From the NCBI RefSeq assembly GCF_001665575.1, contig NZ_LZSU01000012.1:85698-149697 (forward strand): DNA of 64,000 bases, given 5' to 3'. Numbering within the stretch: position 1 is the first letter of the stretch; each line of letters opens with the position of its first letter. The notes under the pieces were generated by a model. That model was not told the origin of the DNA. It was given only the letters and a program-made list of their open reading frames with translations, and made no database searches. Made by a program: the position numbers and the translations under genes. Shown here one piece after another: positions 1 to 7,815 of the stretch. The DNA comes from Mycobacterium sp. 852013-51886_SCH5428379 (GTDB lineage Bacteria; Actinomycetota; Actinomycetes; Mycobacteriales; Mycobacteriaceae).

Positions 1-660
1 ATCACGCTGGCGGTGATGGCGGTGACGACTGGCGTGTGGGCGTTCGTGCTTCTCGAGCGCACACCGGAATGGCTGCCGTGGCTGAAATGGGTGGTCGTTG
101 TGGTCTCGGTCGCGACGGCTGTTGCGGTGGCGGTTCGCACCCACCGATTCGGCCGGGCGACGGTGGCGGTCGCACTGGCAGCGGTACTGGCGGGCCTGGC
201 CGCGCCTGCGGCCTTCGCGGTGTACAACGTGGCTCATCCGGCGAACGGGCCCGGAACGATGTCGGGTCCCGCGCGGGACGACGCGTTCGGTGGCCGGCCG
301 CCCGGCGGCCCCGGAGGCGATCGGGACAACGCCACGGTGGCGGACCTCGTCGCTCAGGGGAATAACCGTTGGGCCGCAGCGACCGTCGGATCGATGGGGT
401 CGGCGGATCTACAACTGGAATCCGGAGCGTCGATCATGGCGATCGGTGGCTTTACCGGTTCGGACGACTCGCCGACGCTGGCGCAGTTCCAGCAGTATGT
501 CGCCGACGGCCAGGTGCGGTATTTCATCGGCGGCGACCGGGGCGGTCCGCCCGGCTTCCGGCATAGGGGCGCCGCCGCCGACATCACAGCTTGGGTCGAG
601 GAGCATTTCGTCCCGCAGCGCGTAGGGGGAGTCGCCGTCTACGACCTGCAATCCGGCTGA
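1..660 (+). CDS. Membrane glycosyltransferase (ArnT/YkcB-like), C-terminal part
   Basis: The reading frame is open from base 1, so the gene begins upstream and only its last 219 residues are here. Two hydrophobic segments (residues about 5-35 and 45-75) are followed by a Gly/Pro-rich linker and a soluble C-terminal domain ending in AVYDLQSG. That domain, with segments such as LESGASIMAIGGFTGSD and RYFIGGD, is the one seen at the end of YkcA/YkcB-like family 39 glycosyltransferases, which use polyprenyl-phosphate sugars outside the membrane. The catalytic N-terminal half is outside the window, so substrate and activity cannot be judged. The family call is good; the exact function is inference. 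Confidence 0.75.
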   Translation: MTLAVMAVTTGVWAFVLLERTPEWLPWLKWVVVVVSVATAVAVAVRTHRFGRATVAVALAAVLAGLAAPAAFAVYNVAHPANGPGTMSGPARDDAFGGRPPGGPGGDRDNATVADLVAQGNNRWAAATVGSMGSADLQLESGASIMAIGGFTGSDDSPTLAQFQQYVADGQVRYFIGGDRGGPPGFRHRGAAADITAWVEEHFVPQRVGGVAVYDLQSG

Positions 661-692
661 TTGTTAAGGGCGTCCGGCGTCGCCCGGATTGC

Positions 693-698
693 TACCGT
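693..698 (+). promoter_or_regulatory. -10 element TACCGT for a leaderless carbonic anhydrase mRNA
   Basis: TACCGT fits the mycobacterial TANNNT -10 pattern and is followed by exactly 7 bases and the ATG at 706. No Shine-Dalgarno sequence precedes that ATG, so transcription probably starts at the A of the start codon. Confidence 0.4.
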
Positions 699-705
699 CA
701 CGACC

Positions 706-1197
706 ATGTCGGTCACGGACGAATACCTGAAGAACAACGAGGAGTACGCGAAGACCTTCACCGGCCCGCTACCCCTGCCTCCGAGCAAGCACGTCGCGGT
801 GGTGGCGTGCATGGACGCCCGGCCCGACGTCTACCGCATCCTGGGTCTGCGCGACGGCGAAGCGCATGTCATCCGCAACGCCGGCGGGGTGGTGACTGAT
901 GACGAGATCCGATCGCTCGCGATCAGCCAGCGGCTACTGGGAACGAAGGAGCTCATCCTCATCCACCACACCGACTGCGGGATGCTCACCTTTACCGACG
1001 ACGATTTCAAGAAGTCGATCCAGGACGAGACCGGCATCAAGCCGGAGTGGGCCGCGGAGGCGTTCAGCGATCTTGCCGAAGACGTGCGGCAATCGCTGCG
1101 GCGGATCGAGGCGAGCCCGTTCGTCACCAAGCAAGAGTCTCTGCGCGGCTTCATCTTCGACGTCGCCACCGGCAAGCTCGACGAAGTGACCCTCTGA
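706..1197 (+). CDS. Beta-class carbonic anhydrase (Rv1284-like)
   Basis: A 163-residue zinc enzyme that interconverts CO2 and bicarbonate in the cytoplasm. The ligand set of the beta class is visible: Cys35, His88 and Cys91 for zinc, with the Asp37-Arg39 dyad in the CMDAR motif. Length and motif positions match M. tuberculosis Rv1284, and the downstream cysD neighbour is also shared. The ATG at 706 is chosen because homologues begin at MSVTDEYL and a -10 hexamer lies 7 bases upstream. The gene ends only 3 bases from the convergent HNH gene, with no terminator visible between them. Confidence 0.93.
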   Translation: MSVTDEYLKNNEEYAKTFTGPLPLPPSKHVAVVACMDARPDVYRILGLRDGEAHVIRNAGGVVTDDEIRSLAISQRLLGTKELILIHHTDCGMLTFTDDDFKKSIQDETGIKPEWAAEAFSDLAEDVRQSLRRIEASPFVTKQESLRGFIFDVATGKLDEVTL

Positions 1198-1200
1198 CCG

Positions 1201-2952
1201 TCAGAAGGGTGGGGGGTCGTCGTCGCTGTCGGGGGTTGCCGGGGGTGGTGAGTGTTCCACCGGGGCGGCTCGGGCGGCAGCGGCGGCGTGGGCTGCTGCT
1301 GCCGCGGCCATCGCGCGTTGGGCGGCGTTGTGGGCCCGTTCGGCGGTGATGCGTGCGGCGGTGTCGGCGGCGCGGGTGCGTCGTCGTGTCGGCATCTTGG
1401 CTTTCCGGTGGGGGTTCGGCGGCGGTTTCGCCAGCGGCGGCAACTCGGCGGTGGCGACATCCCAGCTGGGGAAGAACAGTCGGCTGGCGGGCATGGTGGT
1501 GTAGCGCTTGCCGAGTGGGGCGGTCCAGGTGACGGTGCCGTCGGGAAACTGTGTGTCCTGCCAGCCGTCGTCGAAGGTTTTGGTCAGGTGGTGGGTGCGG
1601 CACTTGCAGTGCAGATTCGACGCATGCGTCGGCCCGTAGGGCCAGGGCACCACATGATCGATATCGCAGCGTGCTGCGGGGACCCCGCAGCCGGGGAAGC
1701 GACAGAACATGTCGCGGGCGCGGACGAACGCGGCGAGTTTCGCCGAGGGCTGGTAGTGGGGTTCGGGATCGAGGCCGGGTTGCCATAGCGGTTTGATCCG
1801 TGCTCCGGCGCGGATCGTTTCAGCCAGGGCGGGGAGGGGCAGGATGGTGCCATCGGGCATCAGCGCGGTGCCCGAATCTTGCGGGCAGGGAACGGTATTC
1901 GGCGGCGAAGCCTCCGGCTTCGACTTGGCCTCCGGCTCACCCTCCGGCTCGGGCTCAACCTCGGGCCCGGCTTCACCCTCCGACACGGCCGCCGGTTCTG
2001 TCCCCGGCCCCGGCTCCGGCTCCACCTCTGCCGCCGACTCAGACGCCGCCTCCGGCTCTGCTTCACCCTCCGGCTCCGCCTTTGCCTCGGGGTGGCGGCG
2101 GGCGTACGCCTTCTGCTGTTGGCGATCTTCTTCGGCGATGAGGTTGTGCGCGGCCGCGATCGCGGCGGGGTCGGCGACGACGTTGATGACGATGTGGGAG
2201 GTGTCCGGGGCGGTGGTGATGCAGGCCGGGTTGCCGCATCGGCACGGCAACGGTTGGCCCAGAAGGATCGCGCCCATCGCACACGAGCGTCGTTCGTCGA
2301 TGCTGCGGGGATCGTCATCGCACAGGCCGGTGAGCAGGGCGGCGATCCGTGCGGCCAGCACGGCGGCTTCGCAGCCGAGGATGTGTCCCCAGATGGTGGT
2401 TAGTTCGTCGGGGTCGTCGTGGGCGCCGATCCGGAAGGTGCGTCGCCGGAGGGCCTCTTTGGCGCGGGTGACCGCGTCGGGGTCGTAGCGGTGGATCAGC
2501 GCGTCGATGGCGTTGATCAGTCGCTCATCGGACAGTGGTTCCCACCGTTGGGCCTTGTCGGCCAGCGCGGCATCGACCAGTGCCATCGTGTCGGCGTCGA
2601 TGATCAGGCGGCTGCGCCAGGTGATAATCGCGATCATGCGGGCACTGAGCCGGCCCTGCAGGCACAGCGCCGCGACTTTGGGGAGCCGATCGCGTAGCGC
2701 GAGTGCGATGCGCATCTGGGCCGAGGCTTTGCGGTAGCCGACATTGAGGACCGCCCCGACCTCGGAGGCGGTGGCGGCCCAGGAGTCACACGCCCGGTCG
2801 TCGCGGGCCTCGTCGAAGGTCACCGACTGGTGCACCAGCTGGGCGAGCGCGGCCAACTTCCGCGCCCCGGCCAGGGCCTCCTCGCGGGCGGATTGCTCGA
2901 TCGCAGCGACCAACGCGGAGACGTCCATCCCCGCGAACACTGTATCGAACAT
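1201..2952 (-). CDS. 13E12-family DUF222/HNH endonuclease-like protein under LexA control
   Basis: A 583-residue member of the mycobacterial 13E12 repeat family. Residues about 1-260 are the alpha-helical DUF222 domain. Residues about 265-330 are low-complexity, rich in Glu, Pro, Ala and Ser. The C-terminal third has an HNH nuclease module with CRFPGCG, IDHVVPW and CRTHHLTK as the expected Cys/Asp-His/His elements. The end is a Pro/Ala-rich tail with an alanine run. The start ATG at 2952 has no Shine-Dalgarno sequence but sits 7 bases after a TACTAT hexamer and inside a perfect SOS box. LexA would therefore cover the -10, the start point and the first codons. SOS-inducible 13E12 genes are known in M. 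tuberculosis. Whether this protein cuts DNA is not established. An alternative start is the ATG at about 2928. Confidence 0.88.
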   Translation of the reverse strand: MFDTVFAGMDVSALVAAIEQSAREEALAGARKLAALAQLVHQSVTFDEARDDRACDSWAATASEVGAVLNVGYRKASAQMRIALALRDRLPKVAALCLQGRLSARMIAIITWRSRLIIDADTMALVDAALADKAQRWEPLSDERLINAIDALIHRYDPDAVTRAKEALRRRTFRIGAHDDPDELTTIWGHILGCEAAVLAARIAALLTGLCDDDPRSIDERRSCAMGAILLGQPLPCRCGNPACITTAPDTSHIVINVVADPAAIAAAHNLIAEEDRQQQKAYARRHPEAKAEPEGEAEPEAASESAAEVEPEPGPGTEPAAVSEGEAGPEVEPEPEGEPEAKSKPEASPPNTVPCPQDSGTALMPDGTILPLPALAETIRAGARIKPLWQPGLDPEPHYQPSAKLAAFVRARDMFCRFPGCGVPAARCDIDHVVPWPYGPTHASNLHCKCRTHHLTKTFDDGWQDTQFPDGTVTWTAPLGKRYTTMPASRLFFPSWDVATAELPPLAKPPPNPHRKAKMPTRRRTRAADTAARITAERAHNAAQRAMAAAAAAHAAAAARAAPVEHSPPPATPDSDDDPPPF

Positions 2953-2962
2953 GTGTTCGATA
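2943..2962 (-). promoter_or_regulatory. LexA operator (mycobacterial SOS box)
   Basis: The core TCGAACATGTGTTCGA at 2945-2960 is a perfect match to the mycobacterial SOS consensus TCGAAC-N4-GTTCGA. Symmetry extends to a 9-base inverted repeat (TATCGAACA/TGTTCGATA) with a 2-base centre. It covers the start codon (2950-2952) of the HNH gene and abuts its -10 hexamer. Confidence 0.85.
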
Positions 2963-2965
2963 GTA
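2960..2965 (-). promoter_or_regulatory. -10 element TACTAT of the HNH gene
   Basis: On the minus strand TACTAT is followed by 7 bases and then the ATG at 2952, the geometry of a leaderless transcript. It overlaps the outer end of the SOS palindrome, which explains how LexA would block transcription. Confidence 0.5.
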
Positions 2966-3026
2966 CCGCGCGGGGGTGACAAATTCGAGCGGCGAGCGCA
3001 CGGGACATCTTGACATCGCCCCCGCA

Positions 3027-3046
3027 TGACCGGTAATTTCCGGTCA
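3027..3046. promoter_or_regulatory. Inverted repeat upstream of cysD, possible operator
   Basis: TGACCGG-TAATTT-CCGGTCA is a perfect 7-base inverted repeat with an A/T-rich spacer, ending 44 bases before the cysD ATG. It is the only strong dyad between the HNH gene and the cys operon, so it could bind a sulfur-responsive regulator. That assignment is inference. Confidence 0.35.
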
Positions 3047-3090
3047 TCTGAGTAATTCTGGCAAGATCTACCAACTTTACGAGGAAGCTT

Positions 3091-4020
3091 ATGACAGCCG
3101 CTCCGGTGGCCGCTCCCGAGCCGGGTCAGTATGAGCTGAGCCATCTGCGCATGCTCGAGGCCGAGGCCATCCACATCATCCGCGAGGTCGCCGCCGAGTT
3201 CGAGCGGCCGGTGCTGCTGTTCTCGGGCGGCAAGGACTCGATCGTCATGCTGCATCTGGCACTCAAGGCGTTCGCGCCGGCCCGCCTGCCGTTCCCGGTC
3301 ATGCACGTCGACACCGGACACAACTTCGACGAGGTCATCTCCACGCGTGACCGCCTGGTCGCCGAGAACGGTGTTCGGCTCGTCGTCGCGTCGGTCCAGG
3401 AGGACATCGACGCCGGCCGCGTGGTCGACAACGGCCCGTCCCGCAACCCGCTGCAGACCGTCACGCTGTTGCGTGCGATCCGCGAGAACCGCTTCGACGC
3501 CGCGTTCGGCGGGGCCCGGCGCGACGAAGAGAAGGCCCGCGCCAAGGAGCGGGTGTTCAGTTTCCGCGACGAATTCGGTCAGTGGGATCCCAAGGCGCAG
3601 CGACCCGAGCTGTGGAACATCTACAACGGCAGGCACCGCAAGGGCGAGCACATCCGCGTGTTCCCGCTGTCGAACTGGACCGAATACGACATCTGGGCCT
3701 ACATCGGCGCCGAGGACATCACGCTGCCGGCGATCTACTACGCGCACACCCGTCCGGTGTTCCAGCGCGACGGCATGCTGCTCGCGGTGCACCCGTTCAT
3801 GCAGCCGCGGGAGGACGAGCCCGTCTTCGAGACCAGCGTGCGGTTCCGCACCGTCGGCGACGTCACCTGCACGGGCTGCGTCGAATCGGTCGCCTCGTCG
3901 GTGGAGGACATCATCGCCGAGACCGCAGTGTCGCGGCTGACCGAACGCGGTGCGACGCGCGCCGACGACCGCATCTCCGAAGCGGGGATGGAAGACCGTA
4001 AGCGCGAGGGGTACTTCTGA
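3091..4020 (+). CDS. cysD: Sulfate adenylyltransferase subunit 2
   Basis: The catalytic small subunit of ATP sulfurylase, 309 residues. With the CysN GTPase it makes adenosine 5'-phosphosulfate (APS) from ATP and sulfate. The PP-loop SGGKDS is at residues 45-50, followed by HVDTGHNF and the [14 protein letters not shown] and [10 protein letters not shown] segments of the CysD/PAPS-reductase fold. The ATG at 3091 has GAGGAA five bases upstream (3081-3086). It is the first gene of the sulfate assimilation operon; cysNC begins one base after its stop codon. Length is normal for actinobacterial CysD. Confidence 0.97.
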   Translation: MTAAPVAAPEPGQYELSHLRMLEAEAIHIIREVAAEFERPVLLFSGGKDSIVMLHLALKAFAPARLPFPVMHVDTGHNFDEVISTRDRLVAENGVRLVVASVQEDIDAGRVVDNGPSRNPLQTVTLLRAIRENRFDAAFGGARRDEEKARAKERVFSFRDEFGQWDPKAQRPELWNIYNGRHRKGEHIRVFPLSNWTEYDIWAYIGAEDITLPAIYYAHTRPVFQRDGMLLAVHPFMQPREDEPVFETSVRFRTVGDVTCTGCVESVASSVEDIIAETAVSRLTERGATRADDRISEAGMEDRKREGYF

Positions 4021-4021
4021 C

Positions 4022-5872
4022 ATGGCAACCCTGTTACGTATCGCCACCGCCGGGTCCGTCGACGACGGCAAGTCCACCCTGATCGGCCGGCTGCTGTTCG
4101 ACTCCAAGGCCGTCATGGAGGATCAGCTCGCCGCCGTGGAGCGCACCTCCAAGGAGCGCGGAAACGACTACACCGATCTCGCTCTGGTGACCGACGGGCT
4201 GCGCTCGGAGCGGGAGCAAGGCATCACGATCGACGTCGCCTACCGCTACTTCGCCACGGCCAAGCGGAAATTCATCATCGCCGATACGCCCGGTCACCTC
4301 CAGTACACCCGCAACATGGTCACGGGCACCTCGACCGCGCAGCTGGCGATCGTGCTGGTCGATGCCCGCCACGGCCTGCTCGAACAGTCCCGCAGGCACG
4401 CGTTCCTGGCGTCGCTGCTCGGTGTGCAGCACATCGTGCTGGCCGTGAACAAGATGGACCTGATCGACTGGGACCAGCAGAAATTCGAGGACATCCGCGA
4501 CGAATTCCACGCCTTCGCCGCCCGGCTGGACATCCACGACGTCACCACCATCCCGATGTCGGCGCTGCTCGGCGACAACGTCGTCACCAAATCGGACAAG
4601 GCGCCCTGGTACGACGGACCCGCACTGCTGAGCCACCTCGAAGAGGTCTACATCGCCGGTGACCGCAACCTGATCGACGTGCGGTTCCCGGTGCAGTACG
4701 TGATCCGTCCGCAGACACGCGACCACGCCGACCACCGCAGCTACGCGGGCACGGTGGCCGGCGGCGTCATGCGCGTCGGTGACGAGATCGTCGTGCTGCC
4801 CAGCGGGAAGACCAGCAGCATCACCGCCATCGACTCGCCGACCGGCCCTGTGGTGGAAGCGTTTCCGCCGATGGCCGTCTCGATCAGCCTCGCCGACGAC
4901 GTCGACATCTCACGCGGTGACGTGATCGCCCGGGCCAACAACCAGCCCCACGTGTCGTCGGAGTTCGACGCGACCGTGTGCTGGATGGCCGACGAGACGG
5001 CGCTCGAACCCGGTCGCGAATACCTGTTGAAGCACACCACGCGGACTGTGCGGGCCCGGGTGGCCACGCTGGACTACCGGCTCGACGTCAACACCCTGCG
5101 CCGCGACAAATCCGCCACCGCGCTCAAGCTCAACGAACTCGGCCGGGTCACGTTGCGCACCCAGCAGCCGTTGCTGCTCGACGAGTACTCCCGCAACGCC
5201 GCGACGGGTTCGTTCATCCTGATCGACCCCGACACCAACGGCACGGTCGCCGCCGGCATGGTCCGCGACACCACACCGGTCGCGAACCGCACCGCCACCC
5301 CGAACACCGTCCGGCACGAGTCGCTGGTGGCCGCCAAGGACCGGCTGTCGAGGGGGCGCACCATCTGGTTCACGGGGCTGTCGGGATCCGGGAAATCGTC
5401 GGTGGCCATGCGTGTGGAGCAGAAGCTGCTCGAACGTGGCTGTCCGGCATATGTTCTCGACGGTGACAACCTCCGGCACGGCCTCAACGCCGATCTCGGG
5501 TTCTCGATGGCCGACCGCGCCGAAAACCTGCGCCGACTGGCCCACATCGCGACCCTGATGGCCGATTCAGGCTTGACGGTGCTGGTGCCTGCCATCAGCC
5601 CGCTCGTCGAACACCGCGAACTGGCCAGGGCCGTGCACGTCGATCAGGGCTACGAGTTCTTCGAGGTGTTCTGCGACACCCCGCTGGAGGACTGCGAGCG
5701 GCGCGACCCGAAGGGGCTGTACGCCAAGGCTCGTGCCGGTGAGATCACCCACTTCACCGGGATCGACAGCCCGTACCAGCGGCCGAAGAGCCCGGATCTG
5801 CGGCTGACGCCCGACCTCGATGTGGACGAACTGGCCCAGCAGGTCATCGACATGCTCGACGCCGGCCGGTGA
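4022..5872 (+). CDS. cysNC: Bifunctional sulfate adenylyltransferase subunit 1 / APS kinase
   Basis: A 616-residue fusion of two activities. Residues about 1-420 are the CysN GTPase, an EF-Tu-like fold with the P-loop GSVDDGKS at 11-18, DTPGH at 88-92 and NKMD at 143-146. It couples GTP hydrolysis to APS synthesis by CysD. Residues about 440-616 are APS kinase (CysC) with the Walker A GLSGSGKS at 452-459 and the DGDNLRHGL segment; it phosphorylates APS to PAPS. The ATG at 4022 gives a normal N-terminus ([11 protein letters not shown]); the open frame to 3950 is only overlap with cysD. The gene is coupled to cysD (1-base gap) and to cysQ (4-base overlap). The M. tuberculosis orthologue is also fused. 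Confidence 0.97.
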   Translation: MATLLRIATAGSVDDGKSTLIGRLLFDSKAVMEDQLAAVERTSKERGNDYTDLALVTDGLRSEREQGITIDVAYRYFATAKRKFIIADTPGHLQYTRNMVTGTSTAQLAIVLVDARHGLLEQSRRHAFLASLLGVQHIVLAVNKMDLIDWDQQKFEDIRDEFHAFAARLDIHDVTTIPMSALLGDNVVTKSDKAPWYDGPALLSHLEEVYIAGDRNLIDVRFPVQYVIRPQTRDHADHRSYAGTVAGGVMRVGDEIVVLPSGKTSSITAIDSPTGPVVEAFPPMAVSISLADDVDISRGDVIARANNQPHVSSEFDATVCWMADETALEPGREYLLKHTTRTVRARVATLDYRLDVNTLRRDKSATALKLNELGRVTLRTQQPLLLDEYSRNAATGSFILIDPDTNGTVAAGMVRDTTPVANRTATPNTVRHESLVAAKDRLSRGRTIWFTGLSGSGKSSVAMRVEQKLLERGCPAYVLDGDNLRHGLNADLGFSMADRAENLRRLAHIATLMADSGLTVLVPAISPLVEHRELARAVHVDQGYEFFEVFCDTPLEDCERRDPKGLYAKARAGEITHFTGIDSPYQRPKSPDLRLTPDLDVDELAQQVIDMLDAGR

Positions 5873-6603
5873 ACGACCACGACCTGGCCGCCCGGCTGGC
5901 CACCCGCGCCGGCGACCTACTGCTCGACGTGCGGGCAGAGTTCGCCGAGGCGTCGGTCGAGGAGCGGAAAGCGGCGGGGGACAAGCGGTCCCACGACTTC
6001 CTGATGGCGGAGCTCGCGGAGCAACGACCCGGCGATGCGGTCCTCTCGGAGGAGGGCGCCGACGATCCGGTCCGGTTGCGCTCGCAGCGGGTGTGGATCG
6101 TCGACCCGCTCGACGGCACCCGCGAGTTCTCGGAACTCGGCCGCGAGGACTGGGCGGTGCACGTGGCGCTCTGGGAATCGGGGGAGCTGGTGGCCGGCGC
6201 GGTGGCGCTGCCCGCGCAGAACACCACGCTCGCGACGCCCAGCGTCGCCGCCCCGCGGCCGATGCCCGCCACACCGCGCATCGTGGTTTCCCGGACCCGG
6301 CCGCCGGCGATCGCGCTGGCCGTGCGGGACGCGCTGGACGGTGAACTGGTCGAGATGGGTTCGGCCGGCGCCAAAGTCGCCTCCATTGTGCAGGGCCTCG
6401 CCGACGTCTACGTGCACGCGGGCGGACAGTACGAATGGGATTCGGCCGCACCGGTGGCGGTGGCGCGCGCGGCCGGCCTGCACACCTCCCGCATCGACGG
6501 TTCCGCGCTGACGTACAACCGCGAGGATCCCAAACTGCCCGATCTGGTGGTGTGCCGGCCCGAGTTGGCCGAGGCCGTCCTGGCGGTCACCCGCGCTGGG
6601 TAG
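5869..6603 (+). CDS. cysQ: 3'(2'),5'-bisphosphate nucleotidase
   Basis: A 244-residue inositol-monophosphatase-family enzyme expected to dephosphorylate 3'-phosphoadenosine 5'-phosphate (PAP), or PAPS, to AMP or APS. Metal-binding motifs are in place: Glu61-Glu62, DPLDGT at 79-84 and WDSAAP at 190-195. The GTG start overlaps the cysNC stop by four bases, so the three genes form one translationally coupled pathway: PAPS made by CysD/CysNC and PAP removed by CysQ. In M. tuberculosis cysQ lies elsewhere on the chromosome, so the linkage here supports the substrate assignment over a general inositol phosphatase. Confidence 0.88.
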   Translation: MNDHDLAARLATRAGDLLLDVRAEFAEASVEERKAAGDKRSHDFLMAELAEQRPGDAVLSEEGADDPVRLRSQRVWIVDPLDGTREFSELGREDWAVHVALWESGELVAGAVALPAQNTTLATPSVAAPRPMPATPRIVVSRTRPPAIALAVRDALDGELVEMGSAGAKVASIVQGLADVYVHAGGQYEWDSAAPVAVARAAGLHTSRIDGSALTYNREDPKLPDLVVCRPELAEAVLAVTRAG

Positions 6604-6606
6604 GCT
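6601..6606 (+). promoter_or_regulatory. -10 element TAGGCT overlapping the cysQ stop
   Basis: TAGGCT is followed by 7 bases and the GTG at 6614, and its first three bases are the cysQ stop codon. It could drive a leaderless transcript of the cysteine hydrolase gene separate from the cys operon. Confidence 0.35.
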
Positions 6607-6613
6607 CGGCCCC

Positions 6614-7213
6614 GTGTCGAATCCCACCCTGCGCGTCCTGGCCGATCTGCCCCAGCAACCGGTCAACCTGTCCGAGTCGACCCTGGTGCTCATCGACTGC
6701 CAGAACACCTATACCAAGGGTGTGATGGAACTGGAGGGCGTCGGCGCGGCGCTCGACGAGGCGGCGGTGCTGCTCGACCGCGCGCGCACCGCCGGGATCC
6801 CGATCATCCATATCCAGCATTCCGACGGTCCGGATTCGCTCTACGACATCGACGGGGAGAGCGGGGCGATAGTGCCTGCCGTCGCTCCCCGCGAGGGGGA
6901 ACCCGTCGTGGTCAAGCAGTATCCGAATTCCTTCGTGCAGACCGATCTCGACGAGCGGCTCAAGGAGGTCGGCGCGTCGAACCTCGTGCTGGCCGGGTTC
7001 ATGACGCACATGTGCGTCAACTCCACCGCGCGCGGCGCGTTCAACCTCGGCTATGCGCCGACGGTGGTCGCGGCGGCGACCGCGACGCGCGCGTTGCCGG
7101 GACTCGGCAGCGACGACACGGTCCCCGCTGCGGCCATGCAGGCGGCCAGCCTCGCGGGGATGGCAGACCTGTTCGCGGTGGTGGTCCCCAGTGCGCAGGA
7201 CATTCCCGACTAG
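6614..7213 (+). CDS. Isochorismatase/nicotinamidase-family cysteine hydrolase
   Basis: A 199-residue cytoplasmic hydrolase. The family catalytic triad is visible: Asp28 in LVLIDCQN, Lys101 in VVVKQYPNSF and Cys134 in GFMTHMCVNSTA. The sequence does not allow a choice among isochorismatase, nicotinamidase and ureidoacrylate-type amidohydrolase. The GTG at 6614 is used because it gives the complete N-terminal strand and is preceded by a TAGGCT -10 hexamer; no Shine-Dalgarno is seen. It lies 10 bases after cysQ and before the Rrf2 regulator. Family assignment is firm; the substrate is unknown. Confidence 0.88.
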   Translation: MSNPTLRVLADLPQQPVNLSESTLVLIDCQNTYTKGVMELEGVGAALDEAAVLLDRARTAGIPIIHIQHSDGPDSLYDIDGESGAIVPAVAPREGEPVVVKQYPNSFVQTDLDERLKEVGASNLVLAGFMTHMCVNSTARGAFNLGYAPTVVAAATATRALPGLGSDDTVPAAAMQAASLAGMADLFAVVVPSAQDIPD

Positions 7214-7272
7214 CGCGGATGGTCGGACTCCTCAACGCGGACTCCTTCGTCGCCGCTTGATCGTCGTCCGAC

Positions 7273-7278
7273 TAGATT
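7273..7278 (+). promoter_or_regulatory. -10 element TAGATT for a leaderless Rrf2 regulator mRNA
   Basis: TAGATT is followed by six bases and the ATG at 7285, which has no Shine-Dalgarno sequence. The TetR gene at 28400 has the same TAGATT and the same spacing. Confidence 0.4.
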
Positions 7279-7284
7279 CAAGAC

Positions 7285-7773
7285 ATGCGGATGTCGGCCA
7301 AGGCGGAGTATGCCGTCCGGGCCATGGTGCAACTGGCCACCGTCGACGACGGCGTGCTGGTCAAGACCGATGACCTTGCCAAGGTTCAGGGCATCCCCGC
7401 GCAGTTCCTCGTCGACATCCTCTCCGAACTGCGCACCGACCGTCTGGTGCGCAGCCAGCGCGGTCGCGACGGCGGTTACGTACTGGCCCGGCCGGCCGCC
7501 GACATCAGCATCGCCGACGTGCTGCGCTGCATCGACGGCCCGCTCGCGAGCGTGCGGGACATCGGCCTCGGGGATCTGCCGTACTCAGGGCCGACGGCCG
7601 CGCTGACCGACGTGTGGCGCGCGTTGCGGGCCAGCATGCGCTCAGTGCTCGAACAGACCAGCCTGGCCGACGTGGCGTCCGGCGCCCTGCCCGAGCACGT
7701 CGCGTCGATGGCCGGCGACTACCTCGACCAGGAGCGTGAGCGCGGTCACCACGACCGCGTGGACACGAAATAG
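7285..7773 (+). CDS. Rrf2-family transcriptional regulator (Rv1287-like)
   Basis: A 162-residue winged-helix protein starting [14 protein letters not shown], the standard Rrf2 N-terminus. The HTH lies at about residues 25-60 and the wing has the [13 protein letters not shown] signature. Unlike IscR, RsrR or NsrR it has only one cysteine (in LRCIDG), so it cannot hold a conventional three-Cys Fe-S cluster. It may sense something else or act as a simple repressor. The position near cysD/cysNC is shared with M. tuberculosis Rv1287, so a link to sulfur metabolism is plausible but unproven. Confidence 0.88.
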   Translation: MRMSAKAEYAVRAMVQLATVDDGVLVKTDDLAKVQGIPAQFLVDILSELRTDRLVRSQRGRDGGYVLARPAADISIADVLRCIDGPLASVRDIGLGDLPYSGPTAALTDVWRALRASMRSVLEQTSLADVASGALPEHVASMAGDYLDQERERGHHDRVDTK

Positions 7774-7802
7774 GCTGGCCCCGACCGAGTTCGCACGATC
7801 AG

Positions 7803-7808
7803 TATCGT
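7803..7808 (+). promoter_or_regulatory. -10 element TATCGT for the ThrE-like exporter
   Basis: TATCGT is separated by 7 bases from the GTG at 7816, so this GTG rather than the one at 7813 is the likely leaderless start. Confidence 0.35.
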
Positions 7809-7815
7809 CGTCGTG

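Noticed and set aside
3950..4021. Earlier start for cysNC at 3950
   Set aside because: It would overlap cysD by 71 bases and add residues absent from homologues; the ATG at 4022 gives the standard [11 protein letters not shown].
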